DNA of 64,000 nucleotides from Glandiceps talaboti (taxonomy: Eukaryota > Hemichordata > Enteropneusta > Spengelidae). Shown one piece after another: positions 14,201 to 25,589 of the stretch (the stretch's first letter is position 1; every line of letters begins with the position of its first letter). The position numbers were made by a program, and so were the translations under genes. The stretch covers positions 22,368,503-22,432,502 of the forward strand of contig NC_135551.1 of NCBI RefSeq assembly GCF_964340395.1. The letters run 5' to 3'. Under the pieces are notes generated by a model. It worked only from the letters and a program-made list of their open reading frames with translations, made no database searches and had not been told where the DNA came from.

Positions 14201-17040
14201 TAATTGTCTTTCTCCCAAAACAAGATGGGTGGTGTCTGGCTAAATACCTCCATGTTTCGGTTAGAGCTAATTAGAGACATCTCCGTATGCGTGTGAAATC
14301 CACATCCCGTGGAAAGTAATCTCATTCAGAGTATTATTGTTGTTGGCTATCACTGTTATTTTAATGTATCATATTGTACCACAAAATTTTATATCTCCAC
14401 TTTAGTGTAGGTGACAGAAGGGGTGACGAAAATAATGCTTGAGTTTCATTTGGTCGGGCTTAACATTTTTTTGAGAAGAGAGGGTGAGAGGAGCTACAAC
14501 ATTTATTAAACCGTGAATTGTGTACATTTCCTAACTGTAGCTATGCAGACAAATTGCAAGAGATAGTATCAAGATGACTGAAATATTTTGCTATCATTAT
14601 ATATGGTTTGTTTTATCCTTGTCAAGCATTGTGAAAAAAATGAAATTCTACCTACCTACCCAAATGTGATGGGTTAGGTTACCCTTTGACCAGCTTTTTT
14701 ATTTTTTCTAGCCTTACATATGATATTTAATTGCGTATGCTAAAATAGGTAAATTGTATGCAAATGTATGTAAATTAGCCACGTTTCTAAATTTTAAATG
14801 CATGATTGCACCAAAACAAAGTTCTGCCCCCCCCCCCCCCCGGCTGGCAATTTGGTCAAGCTACGGCCCTGTATGTGGATGTATTGTGGAGACATTGTTA
14901 TATGTAACGCTACCGATAGCAATATATTCACCCCTGGCTGGGTACCAGCCTACCAGGTGTGAGCTCATCGCCTTATTCTACACCCTCACAACACCAGGAA
15001 GGGACGACTTAGGGAGTGTACATTTTTAATTTCCAGGGGGAGGCCGGAGGATTTCTAATGAAGCAAGGGATTTTTATTGGTGCCCCCCTACAAAAACTGG
15101 TATAAATTATCTGGGCCCCCCCTAAGACTTCTTGTTTTTATTTCATGCCCCCTCCCCCCTGAAACCACTAACAAAAATACGCACAGATGAAACACAGATA
15201 CAGCAACACATAGATTTGCCAGCAGTTGCTACATGTATTAACTTATTCCATATTTATACTTACTTCAGAATTGAACCAGTGCACAAAGTTGTTGAATCAT
15301 GGACACTCATAAAATCACAAATAAAGACTATTATAAGTTAAATTGGCTGACAGGATGTCTACTTACAACTGATTGGTGACAGAATAGACTACTGGTCTGG
15401 CTACACTTTTTCTTGGATTTTTAGCCCATCACTGACATAAATAAATTAGCAAATAAATGAACAAGTAAATATATATATATATATTACTTATTTATCACAG
15501 GTTTGGAAAAAATAGTGCAAAATTGCACCATGAGGAACCTTTTTTCCATGTGAACATATTCAAATTTTAGGATTAATTTGCAGTGGTTGGTCACACAATC
15601 ATTTATTATTAATTTAAACACTTCATAAATTACACATTTTAAAAACATTTTTAATTGCAGTGCAAATGGAAAACATGTTATTTAAGATTGAAATACATAT
15701 TAAGACCCTTCCTATATTATAGTATTCATATTATCTCTACGCAAAATATAAAACACTTCTGGACTATATTTCAAGAGACTTTAGTAAATTGATGCGCTGA
15801 GGGGGGGGGGGCAGTACATGTATCACTTCAAAGGGTTGAATAATATTTTTATGAATGCATGGCTTGTTATGAATACATTCCTCACCCAGCACCTGTGAAT
15901 ATTTTGTGTTTAATTCAAACTCACAAAAGCAATCATATAATACTTGAACCCTACCATGGTGATAGAATGAAAACATCTCTTCAAACTTTAATTTCAGAAT
16001 TATACAAGAATTATAATGACTATGACTGGTTGCAGTTATTCATAAGTGGAACTCTAGAAAAACTGAACGTAAAAGAGCTAGATAAATATCTAGACAAGCA
16101 TAAATTGCCAAAATATAGAAAATTAAAAGGAGAAAAAGTAGACATAATATCAACGCACATACTTGGAACACCTGAATTTAGGTCAAGAAAAGTGACTGCA
16201 AATGAACTTCAAACTACAACTACAGACATCAGTGATACAAATAGTAGTGACTCTGAAAGTGAAAATGCTATAATAGGTGTTATAGACAGTGATGATTGTT
16301 TTTCTGATAACTCTGAAACTTCAAGCACGGCTGATATCACAGACAGTGATTGTGATGAAACAAGTCCTACACAATTTCATGGGAAAGTTACCTTGAGAAG
16401 TGACAGAGTCGCCGGTCAATTTTTGTTTCACTGAATACAAATATTGTGATTTAATGGGTGTGTGCACTGTTTTATCATCAATCCATGTTAAATGCTACTT
16501 CTGTAGGACATTGTACACAGTCAAGTGTTGGGTTTTGCCTATATTTTATTTTATATACATATCTGGCACTTGTCCATCCTGACATTCAGGTTTAGGTTTT
16601 TTTTATGTGCCCCCCCCCCTAACAAATAGTGAAATTTTTGTTTAGCCCCCCCCCCTAATTTTTCTTGAGAAAAATTGGTGCCCCCCTGAAAATCCTCCGC
16701 CCCCCCCCTGGAAGTTAAAACTGTACACTCCCTTACTCCGTAACGTATGCAAGCAGGACTACATATACGTACGTACACGACACAGTTTATTGCAGGATAA
16801 CGGGACGGTAAACCTTTACATAAAACCCAGCTTACAAGAAAAGCATAAACTCTTATAGCTCTGGATTTATACGCTGCGGGGTTTGGACACGTCTTCTCCC
16901 ACTTGTCGAAACCCCGCAGCGTATCCAGAGCTAAAACTCATATATTTACACCATGTCACCATTTTAAAAATGTTAGTTTACCTGCCAACAATGCCAATTT
17001 TAGCATTTTCGGAAGCAGATGTCCCAATAGCAGCTGCCAT
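8275..17040 (-). CDS. CRYL1: Lambda-crystallin homologue / L-gulonate 3-dehydrogenase, copy B (complete)
   Basis: Six exons on the minus strand: 16982-17040, 12416-12650, 11657-11818, 10489-10683, 9006-9111 and 8275-8504 (TAA at 8275-8277). They total 987 nt and encode 328 aa, close to the roughly 319 aa I recall for human CRYL1. The start is the ATG that gives a short leader before AKIGIVGSG. Residues 1-190 are the Rossmann NAD domain (GSGIIG 19-24, SHPTNPP 150-156); the rest is the helical HAD-type C-terminal domain with [11 protein letters not shown] at 233-243. Differences from copy C include W206G and a Ser-to-Leu change shortly after residue 42. Intron 1 (4.3 kb) has gained two mobile elements, and intron 4 has an internal partial duplication. 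The gene is divergent to copy C. Confidence 0.95.
9120..10488 (-). repeat. Partial tandem duplication in intron 4 of CRYL1 B, with a fragment of exon 4
   Basis: 10091-10122 repeats the last ~32 nt of exon 4 with its donor site (CTCAACCAGTCTAATACATT on the plus strand). The adjacent intron, 9960-10090, matches the intron found after exon 4 in copy A. Sequence at 9124-9420 recurs, diverged, at 10170-10440 (GAAAGCT, GAATATTAGCACAGTCTT, AAGGGGCCTT, AAGTTGCTGGACAAA). The full exon 4 is at 10489-10683. Confidence 0.75.
12696..12901. mobile_element. 206-bp MITE with 27-bp terminal inverted repeats
   Basis: The ends at 12696-12722 and 12875-12901 are inverted copies with a single mismatch, beginning CCTGTGAACTTCTT and ending at GTACTTTCCCG. 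It sits in intron 1 of CRYL1 B, 45 bp from exon 2, and is absent from the same place in copies A and C. Confidence 0.75.
12816..13096 (+). repeat. Direct repeat of about 49 bp, two copies
   Basis: 12816-12864 and 13047-13096 share GACTCCGAAGATGCACTCGA and the following CATCTTGTTCCTTATATT with about one mismatch. The first copy lies inside the MITE, so the second is probably a truncated or duplicated part of the same family. Confidence 0.6.
13097..15008 (-). other. Central part of CRYL1 B intron 1, unassigned
   Basis: No coding frame and no match seen to the introns of A or C until about 14865, where copy A homology resumes (TGTATGTGGATGTATTGTGG). A C run is at 14827-14840. Probably inserted or lost-in-others sequence of unknown origin. 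Confidence 0.4.
15012..16732 (+). mobile_element. TTA-flanked inverted-repeat DNA transposon (Harbinger-like target site) in intron 1 of CRYL1 B
   Basis: The ends are imperfect inverted repeats of about 45-50 bp starting GGGAGTGTACA, followed by a C/G-run segment and CGGAGGATTT (5' end from 15012; 3' end to 16732). Each end is flanked by TTA (15009-15011 and 16733-16735), a 3-bp target duplication of the TWA type used by PIF/Harbinger elements. Poly-C runs lie just inside both ends. The element contains one open frame (15859-16434) but no recognisable transposase, so it is non-autonomous or captured. The matching intron in copy A keeps the flanking sequence CAGGAAGGGACGACT without the insert. 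Confidence 0.75.
15859..16434 (+). CDS. 191-aa reading frame with SAP-like segment, inside the TTA-flanked element
   Basis: Longest non-repeat reading frame in the window. Residues about 45-100 ([39 protein letters not shown]) look like a SAP-like helix-loop-helix, as found at the start of many transposon-associated proteins in invertebrates. Residues about 112-175 are rich in Ser, Thr, Asp and Glu. There is no transposase catalytic signature, no signal peptide and no membrane segment. It runs opposite to the host gene, CRYL1 copy B. It may be an exon of a truncated transposon gene; whether it is expressed is unknown. Confidence 0.45.
   Translation: MACYEYIPHPAPVNILCLIQTHKSNHIILEPYHGDRMKTSLQTLISELYKNYNDYDWLQLFISGTLEKLNVKELDKYLDKHKLPKYRKLKGEKVDIISTHILGTPEFRSRKVTANELQTTTTDISDTNSSDSESENAIIGVIDSDDCFSDNSETSSTADITDSDCDETSPTQFHGKVTLRSDRVAGQFLFH
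16857..16931. repeat. Palindromic hairpin element, CRYL1 B intron 1
   Basis: AGCTCTGGATTTATACGCTG at the left is mirrored at the right by CAGCGTATCCAGAGCT, with GGGGTTT/AAACCCC inside, giving a stem of about 24 bp with a loop. The same element stands at the same distance from exon 1 in copies A and C. Confidence 0.75.
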
Positions 17041-18449
17041 CACGTCGTCGTTCTGTTGATATGTAAGTGGGTCACGTCATCCTCGTTATATTATATTAGC
17101 TTTGTCGCTACCAACACGCGATAGTACAACACCTTTGTTGAAGCTTCATATGAAGTTCGGGGTCAAAGCTTTATTAACCATTCAGCGTGCCGATTTTTTT
17201 GTAAGCTTTGGAGTGCCGATCTTTGTCAAAGCTTTGCACTGCTAACCTTCGTTGAAGCACTGGAGTGCCAAGGTTTTTCTAACCTTTGCACTGCTAACCT
17301 TCGTCGAAGCATTGAAGTGCCAAGGTTTTTCGTAAGTTTTGGATTGCCAATCTTTGTCGAAGCATTGGAGTACCGATCTTTGTTGAAGCTTTGGAGTACC
17401 AAACTTTGTCGAATCATTTGGCAATAACATGTACGTATCATCATACCATGGTACCAGAATAACTAATAATGTACAGGCTGTCTTTAAATCAAAGTGTGAG
17501 AAAGCAGAAAATAAGGCATTGACAAAGTGTCTACAAGATAAAAGTCACTGAACTTTAAAATTAAACTAAATATTCCTTTTATGCTGCATGTCCTTGAACA
17601 TGCTGTTTTCTGTTTTTGTACTTTATTTATATCACCAATATGGTTGGTGTGGATGTAGTGGCTATCCAGACTTTTACTAATTTTCACATTTTTTTTATTC
17701 TTTAGATGAATGTCACAAGTGAACAACAAACAGAAAGATGAACTAACCCAAAGTGCAGTCTTTGGCCAAATATACAATTCTCTTGCTATGTGTTTCATCT
17801 CTATATTCCTAGATGTCTCATTTTATATTTGTACCTCAAAGTCTACCACCATACATACAGTTTAGTTAAATAAACTCTGCATGTATTAAGCATGTATTAA
17901 ACCTTTTACAAATTAATTAGTTACAAACATGGACTTAGTATTATATTATTGTTTTAGTCTTTTTTTAAGTAGAAAAACATAGTTGATTCATTAATTTATA
18001 ATAGCAAATAAACACAACTTGTTTATTGTTAGTCTGGAGTCTGGAGCTTTGTGTCAAAAACATAATTTCCCATGAGTAAAACACCAAGCCTCCCGGCCAA
18101 GCGTACATCATTTTAGCTATAAGTTCAAGATGTATATAGGGAACTTTCTATACAGCACATATACTAGTATGTTGAAATATCAAGTTTAAATAATAAATTT
18201 GTACTTGTTTACTTATACTAACTGGTATGCATCTGTTTACACGTCAAAATTGGTAGTAATAGTACAAATTTATGATGTATTGTTTATGTTATGTATCGAG
18301 TGAGGGCGCAATTCATTGTGCCGCTGAGTCATTTTTAGTGACAAATACAGTATAGCGGGTGGAGGGCCGAGGGTCGGTGGACAAAGCGAGCGACAAAGCT
18401 ATAAGGCGGATGACGTAACCAACTTACAAATCAACAGAACGACGACGTG
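17041..18449. promoter_or_regulatory. Divergent spacer between CRYL1 copies B and C
   Basis: The 1.4-kb interval separates two start codons pointing outward. Both ends keep a CRE-like octamer: TCACGTCA at 17072-17079 (toward B) and TGACGTAA at 18411-18418 (toward C), each about 32-40 bp before the ATG. On C's side there is also TGAGTCA (AP-1/MARE-like) at 18325-18331. The block at about 18127-18330 is shared with copy A's upstream region, but B's side has a minisatellite there instead. No gene is seen in the spacer. Confidence 0.55.
17130..17416. repeat. Minisatellite between CRYL1 B and C
   Basis: Roughly 28-32 bp half-units of the form CTTTGTCGAAGCATTGGAGT plus GCCAA or ACCGAT, repeated about nine times with drift. 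It replaces, on B's side, the upstream block kept by A and C. Confidence 0.7.
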
Positions 18450-21400
18450 ATGGCAGCTGCTATTGGGACATCTGCTTCCAAAAATGCTAAAATTGGCATT
18501 GTTGGCAGGTAAACTAACATTTTTAAAATGGTGACATGGTGGAAATAACAGTTTTAGCTCTGGATTTATACGCTGCGGGGTTTCGACAAGTGAGAGAAGA
18601 CGTGGCATACCCTTGGTCAACCCCTGCAGTGTATAAATACAGAGCTATAAGCATGATAAGAGTTTATGATTTTCTTGCACGCTAGATTTTATGTAAACGT
18701 AAACCGTCCTGCCGTAAACTGTGTCGTGTACGTACGTACGTATGTAGTCCTGCTTGCATACGCCATACGGACTAGTTTACAACAATGGGACATTGCTGGC
18801 TGGCGCGCTTGACAAAACCATATAGACAGTGGATGGTCTATGACAAAACAGACAGTCTGAATCTGTATGAAAACATGGGGACACTGACATAACTTGCATA
18901 AGGCATACTAATACGGCACTGAAATAAATTCCTACATAAAAAATGTGATTTATTGTTGTTGAGTATAAACGTTTATACTCCACAGCTTGATTCAAATGCT
19001 TGTGGTGCGTACGGTGGTACATGTTACGTAACTCAAGGGGGCGTTTCCATTCACCCAGCTGTTATTTCACATCACAGAGAATGACATGTGTCAGTGTGTG
19101 TGTGTGTGTGTGTGTCTGTGTGTGTCTGTGTCTGTGTCTGTGTGTGTTATCAAAGCATGCACTGTCTATAATCAAATTGATGTAATATAGGCATAGCATT
19201 GATGAAAGTCCTTGAAATAAGTATTTTAATGTTTATTTTGTCATGTAACAGGAAAAGAATCAAATTTGTTTGTCTTCATATCAGGCTTTGCAACATATCA
19301 TAACTGGAGTAAAATAGTGAAACACATCTCATTTCTCAAGGTGCTTTACAATAAAATAGAAAACATCATTCAATAAAAAAAGAGAGTAAGTTAAGTCTTG
19401 AGAACATTTTGGTGGAACAGAGTGCAAATGGCAGTTTATTCCACAGCCATGGAATACACATCAAAAAGTAGCTGCCACCATAAGAAAATTAAAGTGTTAC
19501 CAATAGGCTGCTGTAAAACTAAGATACAGACAAAATAAATCTTAAAAATTGATCATGCCTCTGTTAATCACTTTAGGGTATAGTAAATAAATGAATTGGT
19601 TTGTGTAATTCGTACTACCAACTGGTTACTTCTTATCTTCACAGTGGTCTTATAGGTCAAAGCTGGGCTATGATATTTGCCAGTGCTGGCTATGAAGTCT
19701 GTCTCTATGACGTTGATCCTTCATTTGTTGCCAAGGCGATGGATACCATCAAAATATCACTCCAAGACTTAGAAAAGAGTGGAATGTTGAAAGGTAAACT
19801 GACAGCTGATCAACAGTTTGGATTAATATCTGGTGTTGATAATTTAGAATCTGTGGTCAAAGGGGCCAAACATGTACAGGTAAGGTTATAAGACCACAGT
19901 GGGACTGTAGGTTGATATTTACAAAACATTTTCAGTTGCACATGCTGTTGTCACTTGACAAAATAACAAATATGCTTAAAAAAGGATCATTTCTTTAATT
20001 TTCCTGTGCTGGTAAATTAAATATACCAGTAGGTATAGGTTGGTGACAAGGTCAGGGGTTAAAGGTCATCCCACATGTAAATCAAAATGCAAAATATTAC
20101 GCAAGTATATAGCTTGATTTCCAATACATCATTATATTGATTTTAGCAGTACATGTATATGGTATAGTTGCTGAGAATGGCACACTAGATAATTGATTGT
20201 TGTTTACAGACAAGTTTATATCCAATGTCCAAGATACTGACTACTTGTGTAATGAGTGGGCATTCTTTTGTGTATACAACTAAGTGTACAATGCCAAAAC
20301 TTCTTGAATGTGTGTCACAGAGATAGGAGGGTAACCTAGTGAAATATGCAGTTTCTTTTTATGTGACAAGCATAGCATTCTCGCAAACAACGTGGCAATT
20401 AAGGTTCATCTTGGATGGTGCCATCAAAGAGACAAGTGCAGTGTGTGTTAGATTCTCTCACTCAGTTGATGTATCAACACCTTATTTTAGACCAAGGGTG
20501 TTCAACTCTTTTATGCCAACATCTGAGATAACACAGTTTGAAAGAATCATAATCCCTTGCTTGGCTTGCAGGAATGTGTGCCAGAAAATCTAGAACTGAA
20601 AAAGAAAGTGTTCAGTCAGATGGATGAACTAGCAGATGATTTCACCGTGTTATCATCATCAACTTCAACCCTGATGCCATCTTTGTTCACAGAGCATTTA
20701 AAACATCGTCAGAATTGTGTAGTGTCACATCCGGTGAGTCACATGATATGATCTCATTATCTATTGCTGATTTTGGTACAGAATAGCATACAAACTGTGT
20801 AATGTTTCATGGCGGTGTATGTGCAGTTTATGCACACAACAATAATTGGCACAATCATACCTTTATTAAATAACACAACTATAAATAGAGTTTGATACAT
20901 CATACAATTATAGATTGTCATATTCTGGTTATATCCTCTTTTTACATTTTTAATAAAAGCATTATACTCAAGCTTGAATCCACAACAAGGGAGAATAAAT
21001 CTCAGAACTTTGATCATTGATGCCAATATGACGTGGTAGTGCACCAAACAATTTACAAAATGTCTGTGTATTTAAATATAAATAACTCTTGAATTAAAAT
21101 ATTTCTTTCAAAGCGCATTATTAATAGTCACTCCATTTTGAAATAAGCAGAAGTTTCTGGACTACTGCAGAGTACCATAGCCTTAAGCTATTACACACTG
21201 AGAAAGGACAATTTTTCAAAGTGGGGGCTTTATAAGGACATTACTCAAGGATTCAGAGTTTGAACAGCACTCCTAGTGGCCAGGCCAGGCTTTATATTTT
21301 TTTGTTTTTTCTGATAATCAGAATATGGTGGACAGAGGTTCTCATTTTCCATAAGCATTAACTAACAGTTTAGCAACCATTCTTAATGAAAATGGCAATC

Positions 21401-22928
21401 AAGTTAATCATCATTATCTCTAATTATTTCCAAATTATACATGTAACTCCTGATTTTTAATTAGTAATATATAATATATTCTTTGATTGAGGAATGAGTG
21501 TTGACAATGTAAGAGTACCATCATCGCTTAAATCTTCATCTTCTCTATCACCGTACTGCAGACAAATCCTCCATACTACTGTCCGTTTGTTGAGGTAGTG
21601 CCCGCACCATGGACAGACAAAACTGTGGCTAGTAATACCAAAGCCTTGCTAGAAGAGATTGGTATGAAACCCATTACCATGACAACAGAGAAAAAGGGAT
21701 TCCTACTGAATAGACTGCAATGGGCTTTACATAATGAATGTATTAGACTGGTTGAGGTAAGCAGCTCATCATGGTCTATAGATCTTGTGTTTTAATCAAC
21801 AAATTTATTATTAAAGATAAACCTGTTTTCAAAATAATTTCCATCTCTTAATCATCCCTCTACTATGGGGTATATAAACACAAAATATGAATGTAATCAT
21901 GGGACTTGCAAAGTATATTTTCAATAGTTTGAAAAAATGAGAACTCATGACATCATGAAATTCTTGTTCTTGTTATTTTTTATCCTTTGACAACCTTAAA
22001 AATTGTAATTGTTTTATAAGTCATTACCAAAAGCCTTGCTTGTACACAGAAATAATCTTATTATTATTATTATTATTATTAATTCTCAGGAAAATGTAGT
22101 CACACCAGAAGATGTTGACACTTGTATGAAGTGGGGACTAGGAATGAGATATGCCTTTATTGGACCATTTGAAACTATGCATCTAAATGCAGAAGGTAAG
22201 ATAACAAAAGCATGATATTCACTGATACCTAAGTTTCCACGTTGAAGAGAATTTACACCACCAAGGATAGGCAGTTTATTGGAGCAATGTCTAAACACAA
22301 TAGGTGAGGTAAAATCATAAAATCTTGCTGGTCTAAATTTTCATCTAAAGATGAATTTTTATACCGCCTAATCATGTGTAACCAAGTCTAATTGAAGTAC
22401 TGTAATGTGTGTAGTATGTTATCATCATTGTTGTCATAAACCACAGTGTTTTTTTATGGCACCTATCCAAGACACACCACCGAGATATAGTGATGTGGAA
22501 GAAATAACCACGATGGTTTGCGAGAACTTGTCATCGTTGGTATTTTGGAATCTTATATAGGAACACATTTGGGCAATCAGAATATCGACACATATCTACC
22601 AATTAACTTATATCATTTTGTTCTCCCTTCACTGTCATGTTAACAATACTGAGTTATTAAATCTATTTCTATTAATTTACCCAATTAAATCAAAACAGGT
22701 GTTAGAAGTTATATAGAGCGTTATGGTGAATGTCATATCGACGTAACAAAGGACTTTGGACCTATCCCAACCTACACTGGACCTGTTGTAGACAAAATTT
22801 CAACAGCTATGGAATCAACTATACCGCTAGACTCATTAGCAGAGAGGCGACGTTGGAGAGATCAAAGAATCATTGCATTGTCTAAATTAAAGAAAGATTT
22901 TGATGAGAAAACTGAAGCTGAGAAATAA
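18450..22928 (+). CDS. CRYL1: Lambda-crystallin homologue / L-gulonate 3-dehydrogenase, copy C (complete)
   Basis: Six plus-strand exons: 18450-18508, 19645-19879, 20572-20733, 21562-21756, 22090-22195 and 22699-22928 (TAA at 22926-22928), all GT-AG. The reading frame joins without interruption to give 328 aa. Exon 2 completes the dinucleotide loop (GSGLIG, residues 19-24). Exon 3 ends at HP and exon 4 opens with TNPPYY, splitting the catalytic SHPTNPP motif across an intron. Exon 5 has the conserved [21 protein letters not shown] motif. Expected role: cytosolic NAD-dependent oxidation of L-gulonate to 3-dehydro-L-gulonate. This is the least altered of the three copies: conserved motifs, short introns, promoter with CRE-like and AP-1-like sites. 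A poly(A) signal lies about 210 nt past the stop. Confidence 0.96.
18556..18647. repeat. Palindromic hairpin element, CRYL1 C intron 1
   Basis: The same palindrome 48 bp after exon 1, here more diverged between the arms (CAACCCCTGCAGTGTATA on the right). Confidence 0.65.
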
Positions 22929-23138
22929 GTAGAGACTGATCGAGACTCTTAAAGTGGGCATATGGACGGGGATTGGGTATATTTTTTGGATTTCTAATTC
23001 ATAAAACAATCTTACATGGCTTCCTATTTGAAAAAACAATGGGCAACAACATTGACCAAGACTGTGTTTGTAACTCAATACATGAGCACTTGACGCTGGA
23101 CAGTGAAGATATTATTGAATGATGAAAATAGAGATTGA

Positions 23139-23144
23139 AATAAA
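23139..23144 (+). terminator. Poly(A) signal of CRYL1 copy C
   Basis: AATAAA about 210 nt after the TAA of copy C; conserved in position with copy B. Confidence 0.6.
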
Positions 23145-23734
23145 AATTAGAAACCCCAATGCAACATAATATACACATACTTACTGCCCATGTACATTGA
23201 AGGTAATATAGAACGCACAGCGCCTCAGCCCATGAACACCAAGAACACACACTTTTGTCTGCTTGTTGACATTTCATGTATACTATAATGTATGGAGAAC
23301 GTACTTTAGTTCACGCAAACTAACTTTCACCGAATATATACAATTTAGCACAAAACCACCCTAAAAACCATACCTGGCTAGAACTTTTAGAAGAACAAAT
23401 GGGCCTGAAATGAGGAGTGTCGGGAGACAAGAAAGCAAACGAGAAATAGATATGCATAAATTCAATTGTCTGATGAAATACTAATATACAATGTGTGGTG
23501 GCAGTATTCTGACATCTTTTAGATTGATTTTAGAAAGAACCTTATGCCAAGTTTGGCAATATATAAATCATAACAATTGTTAAATACTTCTTGGAAAATT
23601 TAAAGAGGTTGTATGAATAACATTTATTTGGAATAAATTGAACTTGAGAATTTTATGAGGAATACAGACACATTGCACTTGTATGTCACACTCAGTGTAC
23701 ATCAAATTATTTATTTTGACAGATGGTTTTCATA

Positions 23735-23795
23735 TTCAGAAATGAACTGAAAAGGAAAGTGTTTGTCTTGACGAACTCGCAGATGAGTTCACAGT

Positions 23796-23837
<42 letters not shown>

Positions 23838-24830
23838 TCTTATGCCTTCTTTGTTCACAGAACACACACATCATCGTCACAACTGTATAGTTTCACATCC
23901 GGTGCGTTATATAATAAGTTTATGCTCTGTATATTATCTAATTTGTAAAATGAAATAAAAAATCGATCAAATTTTTTTCTCTCCATAATCTCCATTTCCC
24001 TAAGGGCTAAGAACAGTCCAGCAGTCATTGAGAGTTTAGGATGTGAACAAGTGCGTCATAGCGAGGAGGTATTACTGATCTCCAGGGGAATTGATGACAG
24101 TGTACAGTGTATATGGTATGATGTACTAATGTTTCTTTTTATATCATATTTATGCTGCAGACAGAGCCACCATTTTTTTGTCCATGTGTTGAACTAGTTC
24201 CAGCTCCATGGATGGACACTACTGTTGTCAGAAACACCAAAGCCTTGATAGAAGAGGTTGGTATGAAACCGGTTACCATGACGAAGGAGAAAAAAACATT
24301 TTCTCCAGGGGCGTACATTATTCTACACACAATGAATGTGTTAGACTCGTTGAGGTAAATATTTTCATTGTGAAGGAGAGAGTCGTTTTAAATAACGATA
24401 GTCGTCCTAATTTCTATTTTTCAAAGTCTTGTCTTGTCATACACACGGTTATCTCGCTTCCAACTTTTTCTGAACTCGAAACGTAAAGTACTTTTTGTTA
24501 ATATTTTGTGACTTTGTGCAATTATGAAGTGTAGTTGGTCAGACACCCACATGCCACAGACTCAAGCGCGTACACATGCACGCACATATAAATATTGTGA
24601 GGTAGAAATTGTATCATTTTAATTAAAATGTGTTTTTCTTCTATGCTAATATAGGACATCAATTCATCAATTGTACTTCTAGAAAACAATGAGAACAATA
24701 TGTGAAATATGCTGTAATATTGCTTTCAATGTGATTACTTCTCAGGAATATGTAGGAACACCAGAAGACATTGATACATGTATGAGGTGGGGAATAGGAA
24801 TGAGATATGCAGTTATTGAACCAATTGAAA

Positions 24831-24905
<75 letters not shown>

Positions 24906-25136
24906 TACATACATACATACACACACACACAATATATACAAAGACAATATTCTCACCTGTAACAATTTTATTCTTCCATAACTGTCATTCATACAATACC
25001 ACATTATTAAAATCTACATAATTATGGTTAAATCAAATAGGTGGTAAAAGTTATATTGACCGTCATTGTGAATGTCATATAATATAGAATGTCATGAAGA
25101 ACTTTGGACATATACAAATCTATAGTGGACCGAATT
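23735..25136 (+). pseudogene. CRYL1-like pseudogene D' (exons 3-6 degraded)
   Basis: Plus-strand counterpart of D, starting about 0.8 kb after the stop of copy C. Exon 3 is recognisable at about 23735-23900 (frameshift after KRKVF, plus a (TCA)n expansion at 23797-23835). Exon 4 at 24161-24354 is 194 nt instead of 195, so THNECVRLVE is in a different frame from its first part. Exon 5 begins at 24746 and dissolves into (CA)n at 24832. Exon 6 opens at 25041, soon contains in-frame stops, and homology ends near 25136. Exons 1-2 were not found. Splice sites are partly intact (CAG before 24161, GT at 24355), so a noncoding transcript is possible, but not an enzyme. Confidence 0.87.
24832..24930 (+). 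repeat. (CA)n/(ACAT)n microsatellite in pseudogene D'
   Basis: Starts inside exon 5 of D', right after the codons for IETT, and destroys the rest of the exon. Confidence 0.9.
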
Positions 25137-25589
25137 CCTTATTTCGCATTAGAAGTTGTCTGAGGGTGTGTATTAAATGTCGTGTCACATGCGTGACGTG
25201 AAACACCAAAGCAACATCATTTTAGCTGTAACGCAAGTGATTTTCAAAATGTGAAAGAATTGAAGCAATTCTATAATGGGTGAAGCAAGTTATATCACAC
25301 TCACTTTTACCTCAGCTCAACATTACATTGCCACGCGTTAAAACAACAACAAATCCAAGTTGAAATAAATGGAACCTTAGAAATAATATTCGTCAATATT
25401 AATTATTCATATGTATGTCGCGCGAAGTGTAATCTTTTTCAGGTGGTACATGGCCGTTGGTGGCGCTTCTTCACCGTCTGATATCTCTAGCTCTGCTCCT
25501 TGGCGAGTTGAGTGGCGAGTCCAGTTTACTGCGCGCCACCAATGCCTGTTTATGTGACATCGTTATAGTCTTTCTTTTTGCGGTATTAA

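Noticed and set aside
14826-14840. Poly-C run as a regulatory signal
   Set aside because: C runs recur at 31256, 36162, 37602, 38662 and 41744 without a common context; treated as simple repeats.
20339-20593. Open frame before CRYL1 C exon 3 as an extra exon
   Set aside because: The sequence is intronic in all three copies, the frame differs between them, and the homologous exon starts at 20572 after TTGCAG.
24161-24354. Pseudogene D' exon 4 as a working CRYL1 exon
   Set aside because: It is 194 nt, so the frame breaks before the end, and neighbouring exons 3, 5 and 6 are also broken.
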